Assembly: GCA_009930445.1 (NCBI GenBank)
Contig: RZYD01000078.1
Coordinates: 1 to 9,043 of the forward strand
Direction: 5' to 3'
Length of the DNA stretch: 9,043 nucleotides
Source of the DNA: Bacteroidia bacterium
GTDB lineage: Bacteria > Bacteroidota > Bacteroidia > Bacteroidales > BM520
Shown here: one piece after another, positions 1 to 7,178 of the stretch
How the letters are laid out: every line of letters begins with the position of its first letter
Position numbering within the stretch: the stretch's first letter is position 1
Notes under the pieces: generated by a model
What the model was told of the DNA's origin: nothing
The model's database searches: none
What the model saw: the letters and a program-made list of their open reading frames with translations, nothing else
Translations under genes and position numbers: made by a program

Positions 1-114
1 AGCCACGATCCATTCAAAATTTTTGTTGGTTTGAGCACGCAGACTGGCAATGAGGCGGGGGAGGTGTTGGGCCGCATTGTAGGTGGCGGTGATGATGGAA
101 ATAGTGTATGTCAT
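1..114 (-). CDS. Glycosyltransferase family 2, N-terminal fragment (gene continues beyond left edge)
   Basis: Only the first 38 codons are in the window. The protein begins MTYTISIITATYNAA and continues with a helix containing HLPRLIASLRAQ, then a strand with FEWIVA. This is the canonical start of a GT-A fold family 2 glycosyltransferase: first beta strand, T-Y-N nucleotide-binding turn, the S-L-x-x-Q helix, then the strand that leads into the D-G-S/D-N-A motif, which lies outside the window. The enzyme would transfer a sugar from a nucleotide donor to a lipid-linked oligosaccharide at the cytoplasmic face of the inner membrane. The ATG at 112-114 is the only reasonable start, although no good Shine-Dalgarno sequence precedes it. 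It lies 38 bases after the stop of the preceding glycosyltransferase. Its GC content is about 50%, much higher than the neighbour. Donor and acceptor cannot be deduced. Confidence 0.85.
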   Translation of the reverse strand, partial: MTYTISIITATYNAAQHLPRLIASLRAQTNKNFEWIVA

Positions 115-152
115 GGACTATGTAGAAACGTGTAACCACAAAAAAAGATTTG

Positions 153-1235
153 TTAGAATATTTTTGATGTTAATAATAAACCTAAATCTGGCTTTTCAAA
201 TTTTTTTGTATTTCCGAAAAATTCATCATCGACATATTGAATAATCCCATTAATCGATTCAAGACAAATTATACCAAATTTCTCTAAATTTTCGGCTTGA
301 ATATATTTTGATACACAAAAAATTGGTATTTCACACAAATTTAACTCAACTATTTTTGTTAAAAAACCTGAAGTTTGAACCGGTGTAATAATTACGCCCG
401 TAGCATTTTCATACAAATTAAATAACTCTGAATTAGAAACAGCGCCTTTGACAATAATCCGTTTGTCATTAATATTTTTGAAAATTTCAGTTCCATATCC
501 TGCAACTACGATTTTGATTTGTAGATCAGATATTGCCAGCATATCAAAAAAACGATTCATGCCTAGAAGCGTTGGTGGATTACTAGCTGTCCCTATTAGT
601 AAGAAAAAATTATTTTTGCTCAATTTTCTCTTCGTGCTAATTGAATTGAGTAAAACGCATTCCGACGATTCTGGATAATATTCGAAAACTGAAGCAGAAA
701 TAGAAAAGCATTCTAAAATCGCACAATCAAATTTAGAAATTGAAAATACATGTTTTGCTGATTTATATAAGTTTAATTCCCATTTCATTGCACCAATAAA
801 ATTTTTAAAGTAAATAATATTTTGTCCTGGAACTAAGAATTCAACGTTATGAGGAAAACAAACGTATTCAATTTTATAATGTTTTAAAATTTCTCCAAAA
901 AACATATTTAAGCCAAATGGGCTGTCCAGAAAAACGATTCCAACTTTATTTTTTTGAAGTAGAGTGTCAACATAACTTGCTGCAATAACTAAACATACAA
1001 ATCCTTTATAGTTGAGATTGTACTTAAAAGAAAGGGGTAGCCATTTAAATAAATTTTTAAAAAATACAAAAAAATTAGTTCGAAGGAGCCTGCGTAAGCA
1101 GGCTCTGGGAGTGCCTATATGTATAATTTTGCATCCTAGCATACCAAATTGCTCTCGCAACTGAGAGGAGCGTTTGAATCCACCATGCTGAATTAGTGGA
1201 GTATCAAAGGCTGTGATAAAAATACTATTTTGCAT
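153..1235 (-). CDS. GT-B fold (GT4-like) glycosyltransferase
   Basis: This 360-residue protein probably transfers a sugar to a growing lipid-linked polysaccharide unit in the cytoplasm. The N-terminal half has a GT4-like opening (GGFKRS at about 18-23, suited to acceptor or donor loops) and an FPHNVEFL segment at 127-134 typical of the inter-domain region. The C-terminal Rossmann-like half begins at FLLIGTASNPPT (211-222). It continues with IKIVVAGYG (240-248), a GAVSNSELFNLYENA stretch (264-278) resembling the GT4 'G-x-V-x-x-x-E-L-x-x-x-Y-x-x-A' signature, and TSGFLTKIVEL (288-298), where K294 and E297 sit in the place of the donor-binding loop. Length is normal for the family. The start overlaps the upstream GT2 gene by 11 bases, so the two are probably co-translated. 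The gene is very AT-rich (20% GC in bases 301-360), suggesting recent acquisition. The sugar specificity is unknown. Confidence 0.8.
   Translation of the reverse strand: MQNSIFITAFDTPLIQHGGFKRSSQLREQFGMLGCKIIHIGTPRACLRRLLRTNFFVFFKNLFKWLPLSFKYNLNYKGFVCLVIAASYVDTLLQKNKVGIVFLDSPFGLNMFFGEILKHYKIEYVCFPHNVEFLVPGQNIIYFKNFIGAMKWELNLYKSAKHVFSISKFDCAILECFSISASVFEYYPESSECVLLNSISTKRKLSKNNFFLLIGTASNPPTLLGMNRFFDMLAISDLQIKIVVAGYGTEIFKNINDKRIIVKGAVSNSELFNLYENATGVIITPVQTSGFLTKIVELNLCEIPIFCVSKYIQAENLEKFGIICLESINGIIQYVDDEFFGNTKKFEKPDLGLLLTSKIF
1086..1105. repeat. Perfect 8-bp inverted repeat (hairpin) inside the GT-B glycosyltransferase gene
   Basis: The two arms are GAGCCTGC (1086-1093) and GCAGGCTC (1098-1105), separated by the four bases GTAA. 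The arms are fully complementary and GC-rich, while the surrounding gene is strongly AT-rich. The hairpin lies inside codons 44-50 (R-A-C-L-R-R-L) and does not break the frame. On the minus (coding) strand a run of seven T follows, but only about 11 bases after the stem, so it is not a standard intrinsic terminator. Its function is unknown; chance is possible. Confidence 0.55.
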
Positions 1236-2034
1236 TTTTTATGTATTTTAGGTTTATAAAATTTAATCTAATGAAAAATGGAAAAAGAATCAGGCTTATA
1301 AGAAAGTTTTTTTTAAAAAAATGATAAAAAACATCTTTTAACGGGATAAAAAATAAAATTTTATATAATATCCCAGATTTATGTTTAGAAATTTTTGATC
1401 CTGCGCCACCAGGCCTTTTAAGAAATCCAACATAGTCATCGTCACGAAGATATCTGCCAATAAGCAGCATATCAATCACAAAAGCCCAGTCTCCGGCATG
1501 ATAATCATAAGATGAAAAATTAATAGTTTCTAATGAATTTTTTTTGTATAAAGAATAGAACCTTGAATTTGGGCCTGGATTTATTAAAAACTTAGCAATT
1601 CGGATTAGTGAAAAATGGGAATCCATTGGAGAATCACCAGAATCAACTGTAGATCCATTATATGCAGATCGAGTAATTGCGGCAACAGCACTATCTTCAT
1701 TTTTTAAAAGATCAATGCATCTTAAAATAAAGTCTCTTTCCCATATGTCATCGTGGGATGCCCACATAAAATATTTTCCTCTTGCCTTATTCAAAACAAA
1801 TTGAAAGTTATTCGCAGCGCCTAAGTTAATTGTTTGCCTAATATACTGAATTCGTGAGTCCTTTTTTGAGTAGTCTTGACAAATTATTTGGGTTTTATCG
1901 GAGGATGCGTTGTCAGAAATAATCAACTCAAAATCGGTGAATGTTTGGGATAGCAAAGAATCGAGTGCGTTACAAATATATCGCTCGCCGTTATAAACTG
2001 GCATGCCGATGCTAACTTTAGGTATTCGTCTCAT
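1225..2034 (-). CDS. Glycosyltransferase family 2 (GT-A fold)
   Basis: This 269-residue family 2 glycosyltransferase probably adds one sugar of the repeat unit at the cytoplasmic membrane face. The GT-A domain runs from about residue 5: VSIGMPVYNGERYI (7-20), the helix LDSLLSQTF, the strand FELIISDNASSD (35-46, the nucleotide-binding D-N-A-S-x-D motif), and N-L-G-A-A-N-N-F (70-77). The metal-binding acidic motif is ASHDDIW (92-98, D95 and D96). The last 45 residues are hydrophobic and basic (FFIPL, FLISLILFPFFIRL), suggesting membrane association. The sequence is AT-rich, like the next gene, and the two overlap by 11 bases. The start is preceded by no clear Shine-Dalgarno sequence, and 48 bases separate it from the flippase gene. 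The family assignment is firm; donor and acceptor are not identifiable. Confidence 0.9.
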   Translation of the reverse strand: MRRIPKVSIGMPVYNGERYICNALDSLLSQTFTDFELIISDNASSDKTQIICQDYSKKDSRIQYIRQTINLGAANNFQFVLNKARGKYFMWASHDDIWERDFILRCIDLLKNEDSAVAAITRSAYNGSTVDSGDSPMDSHFSLIRIAKFLINPGPNSRFYSLYKKNSLETINFSSYDYHAGDWAFVIDMLLIGRYLRDDDYVGFLKRPGGAGSKISKHKSGILYKILFFIPLKDVFYHFFKKNFLISLILFPFFIRLNFINLKYIKNAK

Positions 2035-2082
2035 ATGAATTTTTATTGTTTTTTGGTGTTGCGCCCACGAAATTGACCCATA

Positions 2083-3606
2083 TCAGCGCTGATAAGTTAA
2101 AAATAATCTTTTTAAGATTGTTTTTGCAGTTGTTTGCACTTGATGGCGAATGAGATCAGCTGTCATTGCGCTGGCAAACATCGTAACGATTAGTGTGATA
2201 GCCAGTGTCAATACCTGAGTGATAATATTTTCCATAGGGTTCACAGTCGCTTTTGTAATACTTATTGTTAATAATGCAATTATTAGTGGTGCTAGTATAT
2301 CATTTTTATACCAACGATATTTTTCTTTTACCATAACCTTTTGGTATATGAATTGTGCGCCTATAAAAATATATCCTACATTAAGAATAATCCAGACATA
2401 AGCTGCGCCTATAGCTCCATAATTTGGTGTAACCCATATAATAGTTGGAACTATGAAGATTACAGCAATCAAATTGATGTAGGCGCTTAATCGTGTCAAT
2501 CCATGGGCAAGTTGCATCTGGTATGGTATCCACATTAAGCTATTTAGTAGATTTCCCACCATCAATAAGCTCAACAATACTGTTAGGCTTCGTGCCAAAT
2601 CAGCATCCTGTGTCCAAAGTTTAAGAAACGTTTCGGAGAAACAGGCCACTATAAGAGCAACGCTCCCGGCGATGACACTCACTAATTGTGCGCCCTTGTG
2701 GTAGTTATTTATCAGTGCCGTTCTGTCATCCCGGGCGTGTAATTCACAGAATTTAGGATAAAATGTTTCAGTGATTGGAGTAATTAGGGAGTACAGCGTG
2801 CCGGCAATGGTGCTCGCCAGTGTGTAGTAGCCGAATTCGTGTAGTGTCAAAAGTTTTGAAAGCAAAATTTTATCAATCTGAGTAAGCAATAACGCAAAAA
2901 AAGTGATGCTAACCATTCCTCCAGCGAAGCGCCAAGTGCTATGCAACGCTTCCATGGAAAAGGATCCACCGCGCGTACCTTTGGAAATGCTAGCGTATGT
3001 GCTAATATTTAGGACTGTGAGAGTCGTAATTGATATCATTGCTTGCCATAGAAAAAAAGCTTCAATGCTCGGAGATATCCAAATTAAAATCCAAACAGCG
3101 CCGAGTCCGCGCAAGGTTGCCATGGTACAATTTACTACATTAAGCAGCACTTGTCGTTGCAGACCAACAATGGCGCTGCGATACACTCCCTCCACAAAGC
3201 GTAGTGCGGTGACCAAACCCATGATGTCAAAGGCTTGCGCCACGACCTCGACAGGGAGCGCGTTAGCTTTCAACCAAGAGGTGGCAATCCAATTTGAACT
3301 CAGCGTAATGCCACCGGTGATCAGGACTGCCATACCCACGGCTATAATTTCGGTGCTTCTTAATAGGTCACGGATTGACTCGTTGCTGCGACTCCCACCA
3401 GTAAAGTGTGCCATCTCGCGGACAAGAGTAGGTGTCATGCCCATGTCGAGCAAACCGAGCCATGCTTGCAGCACAGCAAACAGCCCAATCACCCCGTAAG
3501 CCTCAATTCCCAGATACTTGATGTACAGCGGAACAAAAGCCAATCCCATCAGGGCCGTCCAGCCCTGGCCAAGATAGTTGGCGATGAGGTTACGCTTTAA
3601 TGTCAT
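2083..3606 (-). CDS. wzx: Wzx-type polysaccharide/oligosaccharide flippase
   Basis: This 507-residue integral membrane protein has about 12-14 hydrophobic segments spread along its length, as expected for the MOP (MATE/MVF-like) exporter superfamily. The N-terminus (RNLIANYLGQGWTALMG, then PLYIKYLGIEAYGVIGLF and LLDMGMTPTLVREMA, within residues 5-66) is the characteristic opening of Wzx/RfbX-type polysaccharide synthesis proteins. A second copy of the pattern follows near the middle, with TQIDKILLSKLLTLHEFGYYTLA. Its expected role is to move undecaprenyl-diphosphate-linked repeat units from the cytoplasmic to the periplasmic leaflet. It starts 7 bases after the stop of the CmcI-like gene with no obvious Shine-Dalgarno, so translational coupling is likely. 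The first half of the gene is near 53% GC (3421-3480) while the last part drops to about 27% (2281-2340). The substrate glycan is unknown. Confidence 0.9.
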   Translation of the reverse strand: MTLKRNLIANYLGQGWTALMGLAFVPLYIKYLGIEAYGVIGLFAVLQAWLGLLDMGMTPTLVREMAHFTGGSRSNESIRDLLRSTEIIAVGMAVLITGGITLSSNWIATSWLKANALPVEVVAQAFDIMGLVTALRFVEGVYRSAIVGLQRQVLLNVVNCTMATLRGLGAVWILIWISPSIEAFFLWQAMISITTLTVLNISTYASISKGTRGGSFSMEALHSTWRFAGGMVSITFFALLLTQIDKILLSKLLTLHEFGYYTLASTIAGTLYSLITPITETFYPKFCELHARDDRTALINNYHKGAQLVSVIAGSVALIVACFSETFLKLWTQDADLARSLTVLLSLLMVGNLLNSLMWIPYQMQLAHGLTRLSAYINLIAVIFIVPTIIWVTPNYGAIGAAYVWIILNVGYIFIGAQFIYQKVMVKEKYRWYKNDILAPLIIALLTISITKATVNPMENIITQVLTLAITLIVTMFASAMTADLIRHQVQTTAKTILKRLFLTYQR

Positions 3607-3613
3607 GGATTGC

Positions 3614-4393
3614 TTATTTTACCCGCTTCAAAAAACCATCTGGCGCAACCGTAATCAGCAATTTATGCTGAATACTTTTGTCGATTTCAAATTCAGAATG
3701 AGTCTTGAGATATTCCCAGACTGCTGTCTTAGGATTATTCCCAACACCCCACGGGCGGTCAGAAAACATATTTTCAGGCATGTCTTCAATGATTGTGTCA
3801 AAGACCACGCAGTAACTACCTAGAGTGACCAACGGGGCATAAGCCTTCAGTTCGGCCAAGACATGGTCGTGTGTGTGCATAGAATCCAGACAAACTAAAA
3901 TGCGTTCATGCTCAGCAGCAACCTTGTGCACCTGCGCCACCACTTCCGGGGAGATTGACGAGCCTTCGATCATCTCTACACGTGAAAACATAGGGTGAGT
4001 CTCAATGGCCTCGCGGTTGTGGGCACGGATGTCGATATCAATTCCGAGCACCTTTCGTTTCGACTGTTTGGGGTCCAGCGCAATTCCCGATTCGATCGCC
4101 TCACAGAGGTCGAGTAGTGCTAGCATCGAGGCGTTCATAATCATTGACCCCCCGTGTGCAATGCCAGTTTCAATTATAAGATCGGGCTTTATTTTCCAGA
4201 TTATTTCCTGCATCGCCACCATGTCTTGGGGGTATTGAATGATGGGACGACCCATATGCTCAAAGTTATACGAATACTTGTAAACAAAAGAGTTGTTTAT
4301 AAATATTTTGCTCGCATTTTTTAGATTATTGTCAGCAGTTTGATTATTAATAAAGTGTGCACATTCTCGTTTAAAAATTTCATAACAATTCAT
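3614..4393 (-). CDS. CmcI-family (cephalosporin hydroxylase family) protein, probable SAM-dependent sugar O-methyltransferase
   Basis: This 259-residue protein has the features of the CmcI / cephalosporin hydroxylase family (Rossmann-like, class I methyltransferase fold). After an N-terminal region with YKYSYNFEHMGRPIIQYPQD (38-57) come the SAM-type glycine loop IIETGIAHGGS (73-83), the strand VLGIDIDIRAHN (115-126), the EGSS turn (143-146), LDSMHTHDHV (169-178) and VVFDTIIED (196-204). The acidic residues D170, D199 and E203/D204 are candidates for the metal site seen in this family. Members in polysaccharide and glycolipid loci are generally thought to O-methylate sugars, so I infer a sugar-decorating role here, not antibiotic synthesis. 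A Shine-Dalgarno AGGA lies 7 bases before the ATG. The gene sits 14 bases after the SDR gene and 7 before wzx. The first 45 or so codons are AT-rich (25% GC in 4321-4380), the rest about 60%. Confidence 0.85.
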   Translation of the reverse strand: MNCYEIFKRECAHFINNQTADNNLKNASKIFINNSFVYKYSYNFEHMGRPIIQYPQDMVAMQEIIWKIKPDLIIETGIAHGGSMIMNASMLALLDLCEAIESGIALDPKQSKRKVLGIDIDIRAHNREAIETHPMFSRVEMIEGSSISPEVVAQVHKVAAEHERILVCLDSMHTHDHVLAELKAYAPLVTLGSYCVVFDTIIEDMPENMFSDRPWGVGNNPKTAVWEYLKTHSEFEIDKSIQHKLLITVAPDGFLKRVK

Positions 4394-4400
4394 TATTTTT

Positions 4401-4404
4401 TCCT
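4401..4404 (-). promoter_or_regulatory. Ribosome binding site of the CmcI-like gene
   Basis: AGGA on the minus strand, with 7 bases between it and the ATG at 4391-4393. It supports that start and lies in the 14-base gap after the SDR gene. Confidence 0.65.
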
Positions 4405-4407
4405 GCG

Positions 4408-5265
4408 TTAATACGTTAAAAGTCCTTCACGGAGATTTACATTCTGATTCCAGCCAAGTGCACGCAATTTTTGGTTATCTCCAACAAGAAATGCAGGATC
4501 TCCCTTTCTTTTTGATTCAAATTTTAATATATTATTCGGATTTTTTCCACAAATATATGCAATTTCTCTTACGATATTCTCAATCAATAACGCTTTGCCT
4601 GAGCAAATATTTATGTTGCCATCAAATTTCTTTGCTGCACAAAGAACAATCGCCTCTACAGTATCGGAAACATGCAGAAAGTCTCTATATGCGTTTGCGT
4701 TTACCCCGAAGGGGGCGTCTTCTCCACGAAAAAATCTGAACAAAGATGGCACCAAGCGAGCTTGATCCTCGTCAACACCGTAGGGAAAGAAAATCCTTGC
4801 CCATGTCAACGTCCTTCCATACTGAATTTTAGTCAACTCGGTAAGCCGACGAGTTGCATTTTTGGCCTCACCATATAACGTATTTGGGCATTCTGGAGTC
4901 ACATTTTCCACGCAATATCCATAACGCCAGTCGTACTCTGCACAAGTCCCTGCGATCAAAGCATGCTCACCACCATTTTTATAGAAAGCATCTAGCAAAT
5001 AAAACGTGGCGCGAATCCACTCAATATTCAGTGCGGAATTCCAATACTTACCATGCACCGCATACCAAGCTAAATGAATTAAATGAGTTGGCTTAATTTT
5101 GCCCACAATTTCGACAAAATTTTCCGTTTTAAGTAAATCGACTCGAACTCCGTTTTCTTCCGTAAAATTTCGACCTAGCACTACAAATTCAATACCCGTA
5201 GACTCAAGTGACCTCGTTAAATGCCTACCTATAAACCCTGTAGCACCTGTTACTAATACTTTCAT
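4408..5265 (-). CDS. NAD-dependent epimerase/dehydratase, extended SDR; probable CDP-sugar 4-ketoreductase
   Basis: This 285-residue extended short-chain dehydrogenase/reductase opens with MKVLVTGATGFIG, giving the nucleotide-binding GxxGxxG at residues 7-13. Further family marks are HLIHLAW (61-67), GTCAEYDW (106-113, T107 in the Ser/Thr active-site position), YGEAK (131-135, catalytic Y131 and K135), and RDFLHVSD (194-201) in the substrate-binding half. By context after rfbF, rfbG, the 3,5-epimerase and the C-methyltransferase, I infer that it reduces the 4-keto group of a CDP-6-deoxy-hexulose; a C4 epimerase role cannot be excluded. The start at 5263-5265 has only a weak GAG-type Shine-Dalgarno. 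It is separated by 132 bases from the methyltransferase gene, the only large gap in the cluster. The C-terminal coding part is AT-rich (23% GC in 4501-4560). Confidence 0.88.
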   Translation of the reverse strand: MKVLVTGATGFIGRHLTRSLESTGIEFVVLGRNFTEENGVRVDLLKTENFVEIVGKIKPTHLIHLAWYAVHGKYWNSALNIEWIRATFYLLDAFYKNGGEHALIAGTCAEYDWRYGYCVENVTPECPNTLYGEAKNATRRLTELTKIQYGRTLTWARIFFPYGVDEDQARLVPSLFRFFRGEDAPFGVNANAYRDFLHVSDTVEAIVLCAAKKFDGNINICSGKALLIENIVREIAYICGKNPNNILKFESKRKGDPAFLVGDNQKLRALGWNQNVNLREGLLTY

Positions 5266-5397
5266 TTTAAATTCTCGACCGCTTGATAAACGTTGAGGAT
5301 GCTCAAAAATGGATTTAAAAAGTACCTAACTCGTCAATATCCGTTCTGCTTCTGAGCCGGTTTTTTAGGCGTTTAGGGGAATAAAGAGCATGGAATT

Positions 5398-6621
5398 TTA
5401 TAGGATTGTTATTTCCGGAACTGCAGTGACGAATCGGGAACCACTCTTTTTAAGCGCTGAATTCTGCTGCTGAACTTCTTCCGCTATATTCCACGGCAAA
5501 ATTAGTACGTAATCGGGTTGTTCAGTGACCATTTTCCCAGGTCCTAGAATCGGAATATGACTTCCCGGCATGAACTTTCCCTGCTTGGACTCTGCCGCGT
5601 CACAGACAAAGGGCAGCAGGTCCGGTTTGACTCCGGCATAGTTCAGCAACGTATTTCCCTTGGCAGCGGCACCATAGGCGACAACTTTTTTCCCAGCACG
5701 TTTTTGTTCAATGAGAAAGGCAAGCAGATCATCTTTGATCTTGTCGGCACGGGACTGAAAGCCCAGGTAGGTTTCCGTGCGCTGCAGACCATGCAGCGCT
5801 TCTTCTCCAAGCAGGTTTGCCACTGAATCTTCGGTGAACCGGGCATTATCCGCATGGCAACCAAACACCCGCAAACTCCCACCGTGGGTGGGTAGTTCCT
5901 CGACCTTCCAAACACGCAGACCTGCCGCAGCAAAAATACGGCAAACGGTGTACAGCGAGAGGTAAGAAAAATGCTCATGATAGACCGTATCAAACAAGGT
6001 GTTCTCAATCAGACGCATCAGATGAGGGAATTCCAAGGTGATGATGCCACCGGGCTTGAGCACGGCTTTCAAACCAAGGACAAAATCGTTGATGTCCGGC
6101 ACATGCGCTAGGACATTATTCCCGACCACGAGATCCGCCTGCTTGCCTTCGATACTCAGCCGTTTCCCAAGCCCCTCGCCAAAAAATTCCCTAAGAACAG
6201 GAATTCCTAGCTGTTCGGCTGCGGCTGCCGTGCTTTTGGTCGGCTCGATGCCCAGGCAAGGGATGCCTGCGGCGACAAAATTCTTAAGCAGATAACCATC
6301 ATTCGACGCCACCTCAATCACGAAGCTCGACGAATCCAACCTGAGCTCCTGGAGCATGGTTTCGGCATAGCGGACGGCATGTGCTAGCCAACTGCTCGAA
6401 GTACTTGAAAAATAGGCGTAATCTGCGCGAAATAAATCTCCGGCCTGGGCATAGTCTTCGGTTTGAACCAACCAGCACTGGTCACAGACTTTGACTTTGA
6501 GCGGATAGTAGACCTCCGGCCGCTTCAAATCATCAACCGTGAGATACGCATTGGACGGCGGGGCGAAACCCAAGTCAAGAAATGTATGCTGCAACGGACT
6601 TCCGCAATGTCGGCAATTCAT
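5398..6621 (-). CDS. SAM-dependent nucleotide-sugar C-methyltransferase (zinc-binding, TylC3/TcaB9/NovU type)
   Basis: This 407-residue enzyme has the three-part build of deoxysugar C-methyltransferases. An N-terminal zinc-binding domain has cysteines C3, C6, C46 and C49 (CRHC and CDQC). The class I SAM domain has EVASNDGYLL (103-112), GNNVLAHVPD (167-176) and LKPGGIITLEFPH (188-200). A C-terminal domain carries VVAYGAAAKGNTLLNY (313-328). The motif YHEHFSYLS (214-222) contains the Tyr and His (Y214, H217) that match the acid/base pair described for TcaB9-like C3-methyltransferases; H173 is a further likely active-site residue. The enzyme needs a keto sugar, which rfbG would supply, and methylates the neighbouring carbon (C3, or C5 as in NovU). 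The frame stays open upstream to 6702, but I chose the ATG at 6619-6621: it forms an ATGA overlap with the epimerase stop, has AAAGG 9 bases upstream, and puts the first zinc cysteine at residue 3. Confidence 0.93.
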   Translation of the reverse strand: MNCRHCGSPLQHTFLDLGFAPPSNAYLTVDDLKRPEVYYPLKVKVCDQCWLVQTEDYAQAGDLFRADYAYFSSTSSSWLAHAVRYAETMLQELRLDSSSFVIEVASNDGYLLKNFVAAGIPCLGIEPTKSTAAAAEQLGIPVLREFFGEGLGKRLSIEGKQADLVVGNNVLAHVPDINDFVLGLKAVLKPGGIITLEFPHLMRLIENTLFDTVYHEHFSYLSLYTVCRIFAAAGLRVWKVEELPTHGGSLRVFGCHADNARFTEDSVANLLGEEALHGLQRTETYLGFQSRADKIKDDLLAFLIEQKRAGKKVVAYGAAAKGNTLLNYAGVKPDLLPFVCDAAESKQGKFMPGSHIPILGPGKMVTEQPDYVLILPWNIAEEVQQQNSALKKSGSRFVTAVPEITIL

Positions 6622-7178
6622 ACTGGAATACCTTTGAAGGAGTCGGTTAATAATGGGTGCCCGGAATCTCGCTTCGAGAGCATTGCTATCGGTATTGGCC
6701 AAATGATGCCGAGCAATGAATCCGTTGGCTGCATCCCTCCCTCAAATTCGGCGGCATAGGGAGCGCTATGGCAATAGAGAAGTTCTACGTCGTCAGTCAG
6801 CGTTTGGAAACCATGGGCGAAGCCTTCGGGAATGAGCATGGCCTTGTTATTGGCGGAGGATAAAATTTCGCCATGCCACGAAAGAAATGTTGGCGATCCC
6901 TGCCGCAAATCGACTGCCACGTCGAAGATATCGCCACGCAGGCATGTCACCAGCTTCATTTCCGAATATGGCGGCTGCTGAAAATGCATGCCGCGCACAG
7001 TGCCGATCTTCGGTGTGATGGTATGGTTGATTTGCGCAATGGGCTTAGTCCAACCAGCCGAAGCCAACTCTTCCGCGCAGAACAACCGCGAGAAAGAGCC
7101 GCGACTATCACCCAAACGATGGCGCGTTATGAATTTTAGTCCCGCCAGGGGCAGATGCGTGATTATCATCCGTGTCAT
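6618..7178 (-). CDS. rfbC: RmlC/RfbC-like NDP-4-keto-6-deoxysugar 3,5-epimerase
   Basis: This 186-residue cupin has the full length of RmlC. Expected active-site residues are present: H65 in RGMHFQ (62-67), K75 in SEMKL, D90 in FDVAVDL, H122 in EGFAHGFQ (118-125), Tyr at 135 and 141 (YCHSAPY), and D171 in SKRDSG, the usual His-Asp partner. Classical RmlC inverts C3 and C5 of dTDP-4-keto-6-deoxyglucose on the way to L-rhamnose. Here no rmlA or rmlB is visible and the gene is locked between rfbG and a C-methyltransferase, so I infer that it acts on CDP-4-keto-6-deoxyglucose; it may invert only one centre. The ATG overlaps the rfbG stop as ATGA, and GAGG lies 7 bases upstream, supporting residue 1, though ATG codon 4 is an alternative. 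Its own stop overlaps the methyltransferase start. The symbol reflects family only, as the nucleotide is not proven. Confidence 0.92.
   Translation of the reverse strand: MTRMIITHLPLAGLKFITRHRLGDSRGSFSRLFCAEELASAGWTKPIAQINHTITPKIGTVRGMHFQQPPYSEMKLVTCLRGDIFDVAVDLRQGSPTFLSWHGEILSSANNKAMLIPEGFAHGFQTLTDDVELLYCHSAPYAAEFEGGMQPTDSLLGIIWPIPIAMLSKRDSGHPLLTDSFKGIPV

Noticed and set aside
1060..1105. Hairpin plus T-run on the minus strand as an intrinsic terminator inside the GT-B gene
   Set aside because: The T-run begins about 11 bases after the stem instead of directly after it, and the site is inside an intact coding frame within an apparent operon.
2903..3499. 198-codon open frame on the plus strand opposite wzx
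   Set aside because: It is antisense to a well-supported membrane protein gene and its product has no recognisable domain and a composition typical of an antisense shadow.
3614..4393. Antibiotic (cephalosporin) biosynthesis role for the CmcI-like gene
   Set aside because: No beta-lactam synthesis genes are nearby and every neighbour is a polysaccharide gene; the family is common in glycan loci.
5311..5337. Possible promoter on the minus strand in the 132-base gap, with TTGACG (5332-5337) and an AT-rich TTAAAT downstream
   Set aside because: The spacer between the two hexamers is only 13 bases and no hexamer at 16-18 bases resembles TATAAT, so it is not a credible sigma-70 promoter.
6622..6702. 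Longer N-terminus of the C-methyltransferase (extra 27 residues)
   Set aside because: It would run through the end of the epimerase gene; the ATGA overlap and zinc cysteines at the shorter start fit the family better.
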